Of a stretch of 64,000 bases of DNA, positions 8,605 through 16,853 are shown in pieces. The stretch covers positions 27,774 through 91,773 of the forward strand of contig DAIDJM010000009.1 in the NCBI GenBank assembly GCA_027451405.1. The letters are read 5' to 3'. Positions within the stretch are counted from its first letter, which is position 1. The number at the start of each line of letters is the position of its first letter. The position numbers and the translations under genes are program-made. This DNA comes from Acetobacteraceae bacterium. GTDB lineage: Bacteria; Pseudomonadota; Alphaproteobacteria; Acetobacterales; Acetobacteraceae. A model generated the notes under the pieces. The model had not been told where the DNA came from. It saw only the letters and a program-made list of their open reading frames with translations, and searched no databases.

Positions 8605-9834
8605 TCATTCCGGGATGGGCGCAAATCCTGGATGACTGCCCATTTGCTGGTCCCGATCCTCGGGGCCGGCCGCGACGAGGACGGCCAGGACGACAGCGAC
8701 TCCGCCCGCTACGACCGCAAGAGGCCAATTTAGGTGACCGCCAAAGAACCGGTCCGCGAGCCCGCTCTGCAGAACGGCATTGGCGGCCGCGAGAAAGTTG
8801 CCGAGTTGATAGGTCAATCCGGGAAAAGTGCCACGGGCCTCCGGCGGTGAGAGTTCGTTGAGGTGAGCTGGCACCACGCCCCAGGCACCCTGCACGAAGA
8901 ACTGCATCAAAAATGCCCCGATACCCGCCCCGAGCGGCGATTGCGGGAAGGCCCAAAGCGGCAACGCACTCAAAGAGAGCAACGCAGCAATCGAGATGGC
9001 GCGACGGCGGCCGATTTTCTGGGAGAATGACGCAAAGATAATTCCCCCCAGGATCGCGGCGACATTCATTCCAATCAGCACCGCGTGTGTTGACTGGAAC
9101 GAAAAACGCAAGTCCGTGGTCAGAAATGACTTATATAGGTCTTGTGTACCGTGGCTGAAGAAATTGAAGGCCGTCATCATCCCGATGGCGTACACGACCA
9201 AGCCTGCATGCTGCCGCAGCGTGTCTACAACCGAAACCTTGACAATCTTCGTCTGCCGCTGGAGCCAGTCCGGGCTTTCGGGAACGTTCTTCCGTATGTA
9301 AAGTACCAGCAGCGCCGGCAAAGCGCCCAGCATGAAGAGGCCTCGCCAGCCTATGACCGGCAACCCGACCGCGCTGACGATGCTCGCCAACAGGAATCCA
9401 CTCGGGTAACCCGCCTGCAACAACCCCGAAACCGGTCCACGCCAGCGCGCCGGTATGCTCTCCATCGTGAGAGAGGAAGCAACGCCCCATTCTCCCCCCA
9501 TGGCCACGCCGAATAAGGCTCGCAGCAGCAGAAAGCTCGTCAGCGTTGGAGCGAGACCAGAGGCAAACTCAAAAAGGGAATAGAGAACGACATTTGCCAT
9601 CAGAGTCGGACGGCGCCCGATGCGATCGGCGAGCCGCCCAAAGACAAATGCACCGATCGCTCGCATCGCAAGAGTGAGCACAATGGCAAAGCTGACGATC
9701 GTTCGGGTAGAATGGAACTCCCTTACCACCTCATCAAGCGTCAAAGACATGATGAAGAAGTCGAATGCGTCGAGTGTCCAGCCAAGATAGCAGGCCAACA
9801 CAACCTGCCCTGGCCGGCTGCCTATACCGATCAT
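8605..9834 (-). CDS. MFS transporter, SHS-type (lactate/sialate-like) family
   Basis: A 409-residue membrane protein with about 12 hydrophobic segments. The N-terminal GWTLDAFDFF motif, the loop FGRLADRIGRRP between helices 2 and 3, the AMGGEWGVASSLTMESIP block and the VPESPDWL segment match the SHS branch of the major facilitator superfamily, which carries lactate, pyruvate or sialic acid in other bacteria. The true substrate cannot be read. ATG 9834 is preferred over GTG 9852. It is convergent with the S24 repressor gene, 9 bp from its stop. Its base use fits the chromosome rather than the phage remnant beside it. Confidence 0.82.
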   Translation of the reverse strand: MIGIGSRPGQVVLACYLGWTLDAFDFFIMSLTLDEVVREFHSTRTIVSFAIVLTLAMRAIGAFVFGRLADRIGRRPTLMANVVLYSLFEFASGLAPTLTSFLLLRALFGVAMGGEWGVASSLTMESIPARWRGPVSGLLQAGYPSGFLLASIVSAVGLPVIGWRGLFMLGALPALLVLYIRKNVPESPDWLQRQTKIVKVSVVDTLRQHAGLVVYAIGMMTAFNFFSHGTQDLYKSFLTTDLRFSFQSTHAVLIGMNVAAILGGIIFASFSQKIGRRRAISIAALLSLSALPLWAFPQSPLGAGIGAFLMQFFVQGAWGVVPAHLNELSPPEARGTFPGLTYQLGNFLAAANAVLQSGLADRFFGGHLNWPLAVVAGGVAVVLAVLVAAGPEDRDQQMGSHPGFAPIPE

Positions 9835-9900
9835 ACCGCCGCTTCCCCGCACGTGCTTACGGCACGTTCGGGGCTTGCGGCGGACCCGTCAATGGATGTT

Positions 9901-10206
9901 CTACCCGATTTTCGCAACACCAATAGACGACTCGTATGCGACCAGAGCGGAAATCGCGGAGCTAAGCGCCGCCTGCTCGACCGAGCCCTGATTTGCCTGC
10001 CAGGCAGTCATAGCAGCTTGTGCCGCCAAAAGCAGCCGCTGCAATTGAGCAACAGTTTGAGGATTTGCCGAAGGCTGGGCTGCATAAGCCGTCTCCGCCG
10101 CACTAGCAACGCTCAAGGCAGCGTTGAGATCGGCGCTTGTGGCAGATCCAGTAGAGCACCCGCACAGCATCGCGGCCAAACAACAAACAGACAAAATGAT
10201 TTTCAT
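9901..10206 (-). CDS. Small lipoprotein in prophage lysis-like module
   Basis: A 101-residue protein with a signal peptide and a lipobox (LCGC, lipidated Cys17), then an Ala/Gln-rich helical body. Family not recognised. It follows the holin-like gene by 14 bp in the prophage remnant, the position often held by spanin or lysis-accessory lipoproteins, so a role in host-envelope disruption is possible but unproved. ATG 10206 is used; the alternative 10224 would put six extra residues before the signal peptide. GC content and codon use are a little lower than in neighbouring chromosomal genes. Confidence 0.6.
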   Translation of the reverse strand: MKIILSVCCLAAMLCGCSTGSATSADLNAALSVASAAETAYAAQPSANPQTVAQLQRLLLAAQAAMTAWQANQGSVEQAALSSAISALVAYESSIGVAKIG

Positions 10207-10220
10207 TGATTCTATTTCCT

Positions 10221-10454
10221 TCAAGTATGAGAAATCTCGCCTGCGACTTGTTGAGCGAGCTTTTCAGCCGACACACGGGCATTGCCAGCATTGTCGGGCA
10301 AGAGGATGGAAACAACCGATCCCGCAAGAAACGGGATCGCGCGCTGCCAGGTAATCTGATCCATGGCGATTGCCGCCAGCACTCCGGCCAACCCGGACAA
10401 GCCGCCAACCGTCGTTGGCTGCCGAAACCACGCGAGCAATTTCTGCGTCATCAT
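10221..10454 (-). CDS. Holin-like small membrane protein of prophage remnant
   Basis: A 77-residue protein beginning with an amphipathic segment (MTQKLLAWFRQP), then two hydrophobic stretches (VGGLSGLAGVLAAIAM and AIPFLAGSVVSILL) around a short polar turn, and an Ala/Glu helix at the end. Size, topology and place next to a terminase and a short lipoprotein fit a phage holin. The ATG pair at 10454/10451 has an AAGGGG ribosome-binding site about 6 bp upstream. The family itself is not recognised, so this rests on topology and context. Confidence 0.55.
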   Translation of the reverse strand: MMTQKLLAWFRQPTTVGGLSGLAGVLAAIAMDQITWQRAIPFLAGSVVSILLPDNAGNARVSAEKLAQQVAGEISHT

Positions 10455-10494
10455 GATAATCCCCTTTTCCCCTCCGTGGATGAACGTCCCGAGG

Positions 10495-11019
10495 TCAGGG
10501 CGGAGCGAACATCGCCCCATTGATCAATCTTGAGTTCACCATTGCCTGATGCAGCACCGCCGATGGATGCACGCCATCAGCGCTTGCGGAACCGAGATCA
10601 ACCCGCCACTTACCCGAGCCGCCCGGATCTGCGAAAACTGAATCATCATCGATGACACCGCTGCAGCCCAGCATGCGATAGTTCGCCCGTAGATAGACAT
10701 TATAGGTGACTCGTTCTGTCTCAGCTGAACTCGCTGTATTGGTGCCAAACAAGAGGTCCGAAGAAGCTGAAATAACAGCATTTGTCGGTTGAGAGAGCTT
10801 GATGGATGAGCCACTCGTGTTCACGGTCACAACGCTCGTACCCGGCGCAATTCCCCCTCCTGAGACACTCTGCCCGGGAGCAAGATTGGCCACTGATGTC
10901 ATGGCGATCGCGGTCACCCCGGAGGCAACAGAAGATGATCCGGTTGCGGCAACTACTGACGTCCAACTTTGATTGGCCAACGTCGTCCAGCCGTCGTTGC
11001 TTTGGGTACTCGGTGGCAA
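10495..11019 (-). pseudogene. 3' fragment of a phage SGNH/GDSL-type esterase
   Basis: About 174 codons whose C-terminal part reads YNVYLRANYRMLGCSGVIDD and then SADGVHPSAVLHQAMV. The DGVH is the Asp-x-x-His block V of SGNH hydrolases, so this is the end of such an enzyme, often a tail-associated polysaccharide deacetylase in phages. The N-terminal half with the GDS(L) serine is absent; only a TTG-like start could open the reading frame, and a stop lies close upstream. A beta-rich insert (APGQSVSGGGIAPGT) of a kind common in phage tail proteins sits between STQSNDGWTTL and the SGNH core. The sequence just upstream continues plausibly in another frame (TYSGAYLMGPCF), which suggests a frameshift as well. 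Called broken. Confidence 0.65.
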
Positions 11020-11144
11020 AGCAAGGTCCCATCAAGTACGCGCCTGAGTAGGTCCAACCGGCGGGTCCGCGCGGGATAGGCTCGGTCCCAGGGCACTTGC
11101 TCGGAGATGGTGCGAAACAAAATATTCTCCGCGATGCATCGCGA

Positions 11145-12524
11145 CTATCGTGCGAGAAAGGGCATAGACAGGAAGCGCGCTGGTGTTACATTACCGGCCG
11201 TCAGCAAATTGAACGCCAGCGAAAGCGCATCGACCTGGTCGTCCTTGGTGCCATTCGGGAACAGTCCGAGCTCATCCAGGAACGCGGCGTTCCAGGCCGC
11301 GCGTCTGATACCAAGGTTTCCAAGTCCAACTTGCGATGCAACCGGTCCGGCCCGAATCCCTTTCGAGTCTCGGTCCGTTACGGATTTAACGATGAATCCC
11401 GCGAGCTCCTTGCCGAGAACAACAGTCTGGTACTTTCCGGCTTGCCCTGGATCTTGTGGCAGTCCGATGGTCACGTCCTGCCCATCACAGCGTGCCGCCG
11501 CGATCACTCGATCGCCGACCTCGTGCGGGCCGCAGCGTATCCTGATCACGTCATCGACAACGAACTGCCCATTGGGACTGCGCTGCAGCCTCAGTCCAAC
11601 CGTCCAGTCCGGATTGGTGCCGGAAGCGACTGTGGATGCCAGGTCCCAGGCACGCACCGCGACACCCGGAGGCACCTCATCCAGCACTGAGATTTTGCGT
11701 ACATCAAACAGGGCTCCCGCCTCGCGCCGCGGCGATTGCTGAAACATCGCTGCAAACGTTCGTTCTCCGAGAACTTCCTGCTTTTGCAGCAGCTCGTCGC
11801 GGCTTTCCCATTCCGGCCAGAGCGGCTCCCCAGGCTGTCGACCGAGCGGATCCTCCGCTTCCGCCAGAGCCGGAAGGCGCAAAACCTCCCAACCGCCATT
11901 TTCGATGAGCCGTCCCGCCAGGTCATCGACGTGCCATCTCGTCATCACGAGCAGCATTCGAGCTCGCGGCTTCAATCGCGTGACCAGTTCCGAGCGGAAC
12001 CAGTCCCACAAGCGATCCCGCCGGTACAGCGTATCCGTGTCACGGAAAGACTTGATCGGATCGTCGATGATGGCGAGGTCGGCCCGCCGGCCGGTCACCG
12101 CACCGCCTACCCCGATCGCGAAATAATCACCACCATGATCGGTGAGAAATTTTCCCGCCGCGCGCGCATCCGAACGTACATCGATGCCGAGGAATTCGGC
12201 GTGGTCGCGGATCATGCCGCGCACACCACGGCCGAAATGTTGAGCCAGCGCCGCCGTGTGGCAGGCCGTAATGACCGAGCTGCGAGGCTGCCGCGCCAGG
12301 TACCAGGCCGGAAAAAGTTGGGTTGCGTAGGTGCTCTTGGCGGCCCCCGGCGGCAGCAGCAACATAAGCCTGCGGATTTCGTCGCGCTCGAGCCGCTCGA
12401 GCGCCTCCATCATCGCCCGATGGTGACGGGCCGGCGTGAACTCCCACGCCGCGGTCACGTGCTCCGCCCAGCGCGCCAGCCCACTCTCGAGCCGCGAGCC
12501 AGTCTCGGCCGCTTCTCCGCGCAT
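11145..12524 (-). CDS. Phage terminase large subunit
   Basis: The DNA-packaging motor of a tailed phage. The 459 residues show the ATPase with Walker A PPGAAKST at about 58-65, Walker B LAIIDDP with acidic residues at 154-155, and a motif III-like MTRWHVDDLAGRL. The C-terminal RNase H-like nuclease has AWDLASTVASGTNPD and TKDDQVDALSLAFN near the end. ATG 12524 with an upstream GGAG is chosen; an in-frame start at 12677 adds 51 basic residues unlike the family. The gene looks intact. Normally portal, capsid and tail genes follow, but here only ~125 bp separate it from a truncated esterase. Confidence 0.9.
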   Translation of the reverse strand: MRGEAAETGSRLESGLARWAEHVTAAWEFTPARHHRAMMEALERLERDEIRRLMLLLPPGAAKSTYATQLFPAWYLARQPRSSVITACHTAALAQHFGRGVRGMIRDHAEFLGIDVRSDARAAGKFLTDHGGDYFAIGVGGAVTGRRADLAIIDDPIKSFRDTDTLYRRDRLWDWFRSELVTRLKPRARMLLVMTRWHVDDLAGRLIENGGWEVLRLPALAEAEDPLGRQPGEPLWPEWESRDELLQKQEVLGERTFAAMFQQSPRREAGALFDVRKISVLDEVPPGVAVRAWDLASTVASGTNPDWTVGLRLQRSPNGQFVVDDVIRIRCGPHEVGDRVIAAARCDGQDVTIGLPQDPGQAGKYQTVVLGKELAGFIVKSVTDRDSKGIRAGPVASQVGLGNLGIRRAAWNAAFLDELGLFPNGTKDDQVDALSLAFNLLTAGNVTPARFLSMPFLAR

Positions 12525-12755
12525 GCCGCAAGGCTCCGTCGGACTGAGGAGATTGCGGACGAGCGGGTTGGACTTCCCGGCTTTGCGCAGCGGGTCTCGG
12601 CAGCTTCGGCCACCGCGGCGCGAGCGCAAACCGCCATCGTTGAGGAAGTTATACCTAAAAGTGGGGCGGCTGGGCAAGGCATAAAATCTGTGTGCGGAGA
12701 AAAAAGTCCGTCCACCGGATTTGCTGCCCTCTCAAAGCCGTGGAATGGTCGAGAA

Positions 12756-13112
12756 ATGCGTCCTCATCCGGCCTTGTTGCCGCTGGCCTTGCTCGCTTCC
12801 TGCGCTCTCGGCGACCAGGACGCCATCTTCGCCGGCCCCGTGATGCCGGTCCGCGGCGAGTGCGACTCGCCAAGTCGCGCCACCCTCACCGTGCGTCACC
12901 GCAACATCGAGTTCGCGCCGACTTCCGGCGTGCTTGTTCTGCTCGGCGCTCTTGGCCCGGACGGCCGCATCGATGCCGGGCTCACGCGCCCCGGCATCGA
13001 CGGCAAACCCTTCCGTCTCTCGCTTAAAGCGCGCCTTGCCGGCAGCGTCATCGCTGGAGACTACGTCACCCCTCGCTGCCGGTACACTGTCCGGCTGACC
13101 CGCACGCGCTGA
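12756..13112 (+). CDS. Small secreted lipoprotein, opposite strand inside the prophage remnant
   Basis: A 118-residue protein with a short signal peptide and lipobox LASC (Cys16), then a compact beta-rich domain with one Cys pair (RGECDSP and TPRCRYTVRL). Family not recognised. It is read against all surrounding phage genes and overlaps the 3' end of the DUF6362 gene by 47 bp. That position, between terminase and an accessory phage gene on the opposite strand, is like that of phage cargo (moron) genes expressed from the prophage. It could equally be a host gene brought in by rearrangement. Confidence 0.62.
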   Translation: MRPHPALLPLALLASCALGDQDAIFAGPVMPVRGECDSPSRATLTVRHRNIEFAPTSGVLVLLGALGPDGRIDAGLTRPGIDGKPFRLSLKARLAGSVIAGDYVTPRCRYTVRLTRTR

Positions 13113-13596
13113 TCTCCCTTCCCGGGCGCCGGCCCCGTCGCAACGCACCGATCGCAGCCACCATCATATCGATCCCCTGGGCGTGCCAGCGTTGCACCGC
13201 CTTGTGGTCCGCTCCCAGCAACTCGCCGAGACGACGCCAGGAATAGAGATGCCGTTCCGTCACCGGGCTCACCAAGCTCCGAGCGCCCACGATCCGCCGC
13301 AGGACATAGCGGTCTCTCGGAATGAGCGTGATCCACCCCAGCGCTTCGTCCATCCGCGAGATCCGAGCCGCCGACGGCACCGCCGGGCGCAATCGCGCCG
13401 GTCCACCGGCGAAGGCCGCGACGGCCTCCTGCACAACTTCGATCTGGCTGAGACGAAGGCGTGGCGAGTAGCCCGTTCCAGGCAGTGCCAGCAGCGTCGC
13501 TCCGGCTTCCTCGAGGCGGTAGATCACCGAGGCCGCATCGAGCCCGTCCTCGAAGCCAGCTTCGCGCAGCGGCAGTGTATCAGTTAAATTGTTCAC
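13066..13596 (-). CDS. DUF6362-type phage protein
   Basis: A 176-residue protein that looks like the DUF6362 family found beside terminases in alphaproteobacterial prophages; biochemical role unknown. The helical C-terminal half contains ISRMDEALGWITLIPRDRYV, an HTH-like YSWRRLGELLGADHKAVQRW and a final IDMMVAAI helix, which suggests DNA binding. The start is GTG 13596, with an AAAAGGAA ribosome-binding site about 7 bp upstream; the longer frame to 13680 overlaps the next gene. It is 17 bp downstream of the GcrA-like HTH gene and probably co-transcribed with it. The C-terminal ~20 residues overlap the opposite-strand lipoprotein. Confidence 0.7.
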   Translation of the reverse strand: MNNLTDTLPLREAGFEDGLDAASVIYRLEEAGATLLALPGTGYSPRLRLSQIEVVQEAVAAFAGGPARLRPAVPSAARISRMDEALGWITLIPRDRYVLRRIVGARSLVSPVTERHLYSWRRLGELLGADHKAVQRWHAQGIDMMVAAIGALRRGRRPGREISACGSAGQCTGSEG

Positions 13597-13613
13597 GTTA
13601 TGTTCCTTTTCCG

Positions 13614-13901
13614 TCAAAGAAAAACCGGGAACGGATAGGGCGTACCCTCCAGCAGAGTGCCTCGGGTCAGCAGTCCCCATGTCTCCGGATGGCCCGGCGG
13701 GCGAGGCGGCCGGCCCGGATCCTCCGGTTCCGCGCGCCGCACGGGCGTCGGTCGCCGCGCGCCGATCCGGCGTCCCCGCTCGAGCACGGTGTTGCGCCCC
13801 AACCCGAGCATTGCGGCGATGCCATCCCAGGTCATTCCGGCCCCTCTCAAAGCCCGCAACCGCTCATCCCGCTCTGCATCCCAGACCAAGCGCACTGCCA
13901 T
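13614..13901 (-). CDS. Small HTH protein resembling the GcrA N-terminus
   Basis: A 95-residue basic protein. Its first ~45 residues (WDAERDERLRALRGAGMTWD, then IAAMLGLGRNTVLERGRRIG) form a trihelical HTH with the layout of the GcrA DNA-binding domain. The rest is Pro/Arg-rich linker, ending in PYPFPVFL. In Acetobacteraceae prophages such proteins sit ahead of DUF6362 and terminase genes and may set late transcription, but that is inference. The ATG at 13901 has a GGGAG ribosome-binding site. It is divergent from an XRE regulator across an AT-rich control region. Confidence 0.68.
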   Translation of the reverse strand: MAVRLVWDAERDERLRALRGAGMTWDGIAAMLGLGRNTVLERGRRIGARRPTPVRRAEPEDPGRPPRPPGHPETWGLLTRGTLLEGTPYPFPVFL

Positions 13902-14003
13902 CTGCCGCTCCCTGACTGTGTAGCGACAGTTATTCTGACTAACTCTTATCTGTCAACATTTCTAACTGTATCCGCGCCCCGCGGTGCGGCACCCTCCGCG
14001 CCC
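13902..14003. promoter_or_regulatory. Divergent prophage control region with inverted repeat
   Basis: A 102-bp AT-rich gap between the GcrA-like gene and the XRE regulator, in strong contrast to the GC-rich flanks. It holds the inverted repeat GACAG (13925-13929) / CTGTC (13950-13954) and repeated words CTAACT and AACTGT. It has the size and layout of a lambda-type immunity operator. Binding by the adjacent XRE protein is inference. Confidence 0.5.
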
Positions 14004-14333
14004 ATGACGACTCGCCCCGAAACCGTCGGCATGCGGATTCGCGAACGCCGGCACGCGCTCGGCATGACCCAAGAGGCGCTCGCGGCCGCCTGCGACGTCA
14101 GCCGCAGCGCGGTGGCGCAATGGGAAACCGATCGCGCCGGCCAGCTCCGCGATAACATCACCCGCATTGCCGACGCGCTCGGCACCACCGTCGAGGCCCT
14201 CCTGATCGGCGAGCGGCCCACGAGCACCCTCACCGGCGACGAACTCGCGCTGCTGCGCCTCTACCGCGCTTGCGCGGCCGACGACCGCGCGCTCCTGCTT
14301 CGAACCGCCCGCAAGCTTGCGCCAGGGCGGTAA
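14004..14333 (+). CDS. XRE-family transcriptional regulator
   Basis: A 109-residue regulator with a textbook HTH_XRE domain at about residues 9-67: MRIRERRHALGMTQEALAAA, then CDVSRSAVAQWE as recognition helix and IADALGTTVEALL at the end of the fold. The short C-terminal part (LLRLYRACAADDRALLLRTA) is a likely dimerisation helix. It diverges from the GcrA-like/DUF6362/terminase genes and so is the probable maintenance repressor of this prophage remnant. It has no S24 domain, unlike the repressor at 7954, so it is not expected to be self-cleaving. Confidence 0.85.
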   Translation: MTTRPETVGMRIRERRHALGMTQEALAAACDVSRSAVAQWETDRAGQLRDNITRIADALGTTVEALLIGERPTSTLTGDELALLRLYRACAADDRALLLRTARKLAPGR

Positions 14334-14358
14334 GCCCCCCTCGCCCCGACTTCGAACC

Positions 14359-15003
14359 TCACCCCAAGCGCGGGCGGGCCTGCAGCGACTCGACGAACGC
14401 GGCGAGCCCCGCCTGCCGTGATCTAGCCAGACGAGCGGCCGCCAGGATCGACCTCAGGGCCGCCACACAGGCTTCGAGGTCGTCGTTGACGAGCACGTAG
14501 TCGTACTCGTTCCAATGCGAGAGATCTTCGTCCGCCGCCGCCAGCCGCCTCGCGATGTCTGCCTCGCTATCCCCGGCCCGGCCGACGAGCCGTTCGCGAA
14601 GCGCCGAAGCGGAGGGCGGCAGCAGAAACACGCCGACCATGTCGTCCGGCATGGCCCGCCGTAACTGGCGCCACCCCTGCCAGTCGATATCGAACGCCAC
14701 GTCCCGTCCTGCGGCAAACGAGGCCTCGACCGCGGCCCGCGGCGTCCCATAGCCCTGCCCGTAAACCTCCGCCCATTCGAGCAACGCCCCGCCCTCGGCC
14801 AGCCGGCAGAACGCTTCCCGGTCTCTATAATAATAGTGCACACCCTCTCTCTCGCCCGGCCGCGGCCTGCGGGTGGTGACGCTGATCGAAAGCGCGAGAG
14901 CGGGTTCGAGCGCGATCAGTTTGCGCGTCACGGTCGTCTTGCCGGCACCCGATGGGGCTGTGACCACCAGCCCGACTCCGCGCCGCTCGAGGGCGGGGCT
15001 CAC
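14359..15003 (-). CDS. gmk: Guanylate kinase
   Basis: Phosphorylates GMP to GDP with ATP, an essential step in GTP and dGTP supply. The 214-residue protein has the P-loop APSGAGKTT at 16-24, the GMP-binding SVTTRRPRPGEREGVHYYY, the FLLPPS motif, and the late block RRLAAADEDLSHWNEYDYVL typical of the family. The start is GTG 15003, preceded by GGAG; the frame extends upstream but without family similarity. The gene ends 25 bp from the XRE regulator stop (convergent), so the prophage remnant abuts it directly. Confidence 0.95.
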   Translation of the reverse strand: MSPALERRGVGLVVTAPSGAGKTTVTRKLIALEPALALSISVTTRRPRPGEREGVHYYYRDREAFCRLAEGGALLEWAEVYGQGYGTPRAAVEASFAAGRDVAFDIDWQGWRQLRRAMPDDMVGVFLLPPSASALRERLVGRAGDSEADIARRLAAADEDLSHWNEYDYVLVNDDLEACVAALRSILAAARLARSRQAGLAAFVESLQARPRLG

Positions 15004-15360
15004 CGACCAAACTCCGTCGGCTTGGCTCCGATCTCGCAGCCATCCCCCGAACGCAAGGCCGGAATGCCCCGACCGCAACCGTGACTTCGATTGTGTTGCA
15101 ATGCAAAACACCCATAGGTTGAAACTACCATTTCCACCGCCTTGAGCCTCCCCGGGTTATTCCTACTATGGAAGTATAGATTTCGTCGGTTCGAGAATTT
15201 TTGCCGCGGCTAACCTGGCTTTAAGGCGACGCGGGGCAAAAAAAATCGCCTCCGGGCCAGTTCGTTGTTGTTCCGGCAAATACGCTTTGATATGACCGGA
15301 ACAGCCGCAGAGGATTGGTGCGGCGCAGCGCGTTTACCTTTCTGATTTGGGGCGGCAAAC
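15004..15360. promoter_or_regulatory. 357-bp divergent intergenic region between gmk and the RTX-like genes
   Basis: No gene was found in this stretch. It is more AT-rich than its flanks, with an A-run near 15238-15245. It contains the inverted repeat GTTCCGG (15270-15276) / CCGGAAC (15296-15302) spaced by 19 bp about 60 bp ahead of the first RTX-like gene, a possible regulator site. A promoter for the plus-strand gene is expected here, but no clear -35/-10 pair could be assigned. Confidence 0.4.
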
Positions 15361-16695
15361 ATGGTCGAAGGTTATGTCTCGGTCTCGACGTCTGCGACCA
15401 CGCAGCTCGTCTTCTCGGTCAGCGGCACGCAGACGCTAAACTATGCGCGTCAATTCGCGTCCGCCGTCGACACGGCGAGCAATTTCGTGGCGCTCGATGG
15501 AACCACGCCGTCGCTTCCGCCGAGCGGTGGCACGACGGTCTACACGCTGACGCAGAACGGATACACGGGTGCGCCTGTGACCATCCCCGGCTCCGGCTAT
15601 GTGGTGGATGCCGTGAATGGACCCTCCTCCCTCACGGGTGCGAGCGGTGGCGATACGGTTCTCGTGGTCGGCATCAACAACTCTGCGACCTACGTCGCCA
15701 CGGGCGGCAGCAACGACGTCACCTTCATCGACGGCAATAACATGTTCGTCGGCAGCAACAGCGACACGACCGATCACGTCGTCGCTGGCTCGGGCAACGA
15801 CACGATCATCACTGGCGCCGGCAACACCACGGTGGATAGCGGCACGGGCCGCGCGACCATCTTCCTGAACGACACGACGGCGCCGTCGATCGGTGGCCTG
15901 AACGACATGGCCTTCCTGAACGACGGCAACAACCTCGTCATGGCCATGGGCACCAGCGACGGGATCGTCGCCAATGCCGCGGGCCAGACCATCTTCGGCG
16001 GCTCCAGTGTCACCGGCCAGCTGCAGATCGTCCTCAACACCGGCGGTGGGCTGACGGCGGCGAGCCAGACGAACGATATCGTCGGCCTTGGCTCCGCCAC
16101 CACGACCCTGTGGGACTTCACCAGCGGCAACTCGATCTACGGCGGCACGGGTGACCTCACCTTCGTCGGCGGCGTCAATGTCTCCGCCAGCGTGAATGGC
16201 GGCACCGGCCTGAACATCATCTTCGGCAACGCTGGTGATACGATCAATTACTACGCCGCCAGCAGCGATCCGCTCAGCGTCATCGTGGCCGGCACCGGCA
16301 ATGAGACGCTGTATGGCGGCAACAGCTCCGGCAACCAGATCTTCTGGGGCTATGCTGGCGACTCGACCAACCCGATGACCAACGAAAGCATCACGGGCGG
16401 TTCGGGCAACGACACCTTCATCTCCGGCACCGGCAACGAAACCCTCGGCAGCGGCGCTGGCTCGAACCTCTTCATCATCAACAACGACACGGCCTATACC
16501 GGGAACACCAATATCCTGGTGCAGGACTTCGGCAGCTCGGCCACCAACGAGGTCATGTTCTCGAACTACTCGCAGAGCCAGATCGACACGGCCCTGCAAA
16601 ACGCCACGGTGGGCAGCAACTCCATCACCCTCACCCTCGGCAACTCGACCGTCACTTTCGTCGGTGTTACGAGCCTCAACGGCCACATCGCCTGA
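15361..16695 (+). CDS. RTX-like beta-repeat protein, copy 1
   Basis: A 444-residue acidic, Gly/Asn/Thr/Ser-rich protein with no Cys, no signal peptide and no membrane segment. It contains many degenerate RTX-like units such as GSGNDTIITGAG, GGSGNDTFISGTGNETL and GTGNETLYGG, close to the calcium-binding GGxGxDxUx nonapeptide but with Asp often replaced by Glu. The C-terminal ~90 residues (NDTAYTGNTNILVQDFGSS to the LNGHIA end) are non-repetitive and may be the type I secretion signal. Likely exported to the surface as a matrix, adhesin or S-layer-like protein. No type I exporter genes lie nearby. A strong terminator follows, so it is probably made apart from its paralogue downstream. Function is unknown. 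Confidence 0.8.
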   Translation: MVEGYVSVSTSATTQLVFSVSGTQTLNYARQFASAVDTASNFVALDGTTPSLPPSGGTTVYTLTQNGYTGAPVTIPGSGYVVDAVNGPSSLTGASGGDTVLVVGINNSATYVATGGSNDVTFIDGNNMFVGSNSDTTDHVVAGSGNDTIITGAGNTTVDSGTGRATIFLNDTTAPSIGGLNDMAFLNDGNNLVMAMGTSDGIVANAAGQTIFGGSSVTGQLQIVLNTGGGLTAASQTNDIVGLGSATTTLWDFTSGNSIYGGTGDLTFVGGVNVSASVNGGTGLNIIFGNAGDTINYYAASSDPLSVIVAGTGNETLYGGNSSGNQIFWGYAGDSTNPMTNESITGGSGNDTFISGTGNETLGSGAGSNLFIINNDTAYTGNTNILVQDFGSSATNEVMFSNYSQSQIDTALQNATVGSNSITLTLGNSTVTFVGVTSLNGHIA

Positions 16696-16716
16696 TCGGT
16701 CTTCCGATTGTCTATC

Positions 16717-16745
16717 AAAGCCGGCCTTCGGGCCGGCTTTTTTTT
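16717..16745 (+). terminator. Rho-independent terminator after RTX-like copy 1
   Basis: A GC-rich stem AAAGCCGGCC / GGCCGGCTTT around a TTCG tetraloop, followed directly by a run of eight T. It is the clearest intrinsic terminator in the window and suggests a highly expressed upstream gene. Confidence 0.93.
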
Positions 16746-16853
16746 GCCCAAAATCCTCCAGCTCCGCCCACCGCAACACCGTCATCGCGCTGTCATTGGT
16801 GCCCTGCCGTCTCGCTTGCTACTCCCAGCGGGTCACACCCCGCGGGAGTTGGC

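Noticed and set aside
12525..12677. 51-residue N-terminal extension of the terminase
   Set aside because: Basic, disordered, unlike the family; ATG 12524 has a reasonable ribosome-binding site and a normal N-terminus.
9901..14333. Active, complete prophage
   Set aside because: No integrase, portal, capsid, tail or replication genes, and the esterase is truncated; no attachment-site pair could be recognised.
15436..16785. 449-residue open frame on the minus strand opposite the first RTX-like gene
   Set aside because: Its composition (Ala/Arg/Val/Gly-rich, no domain) is that of an antisense frame of a GC-biased gene; the plus-strand frame has clear repeats, start and terminator.
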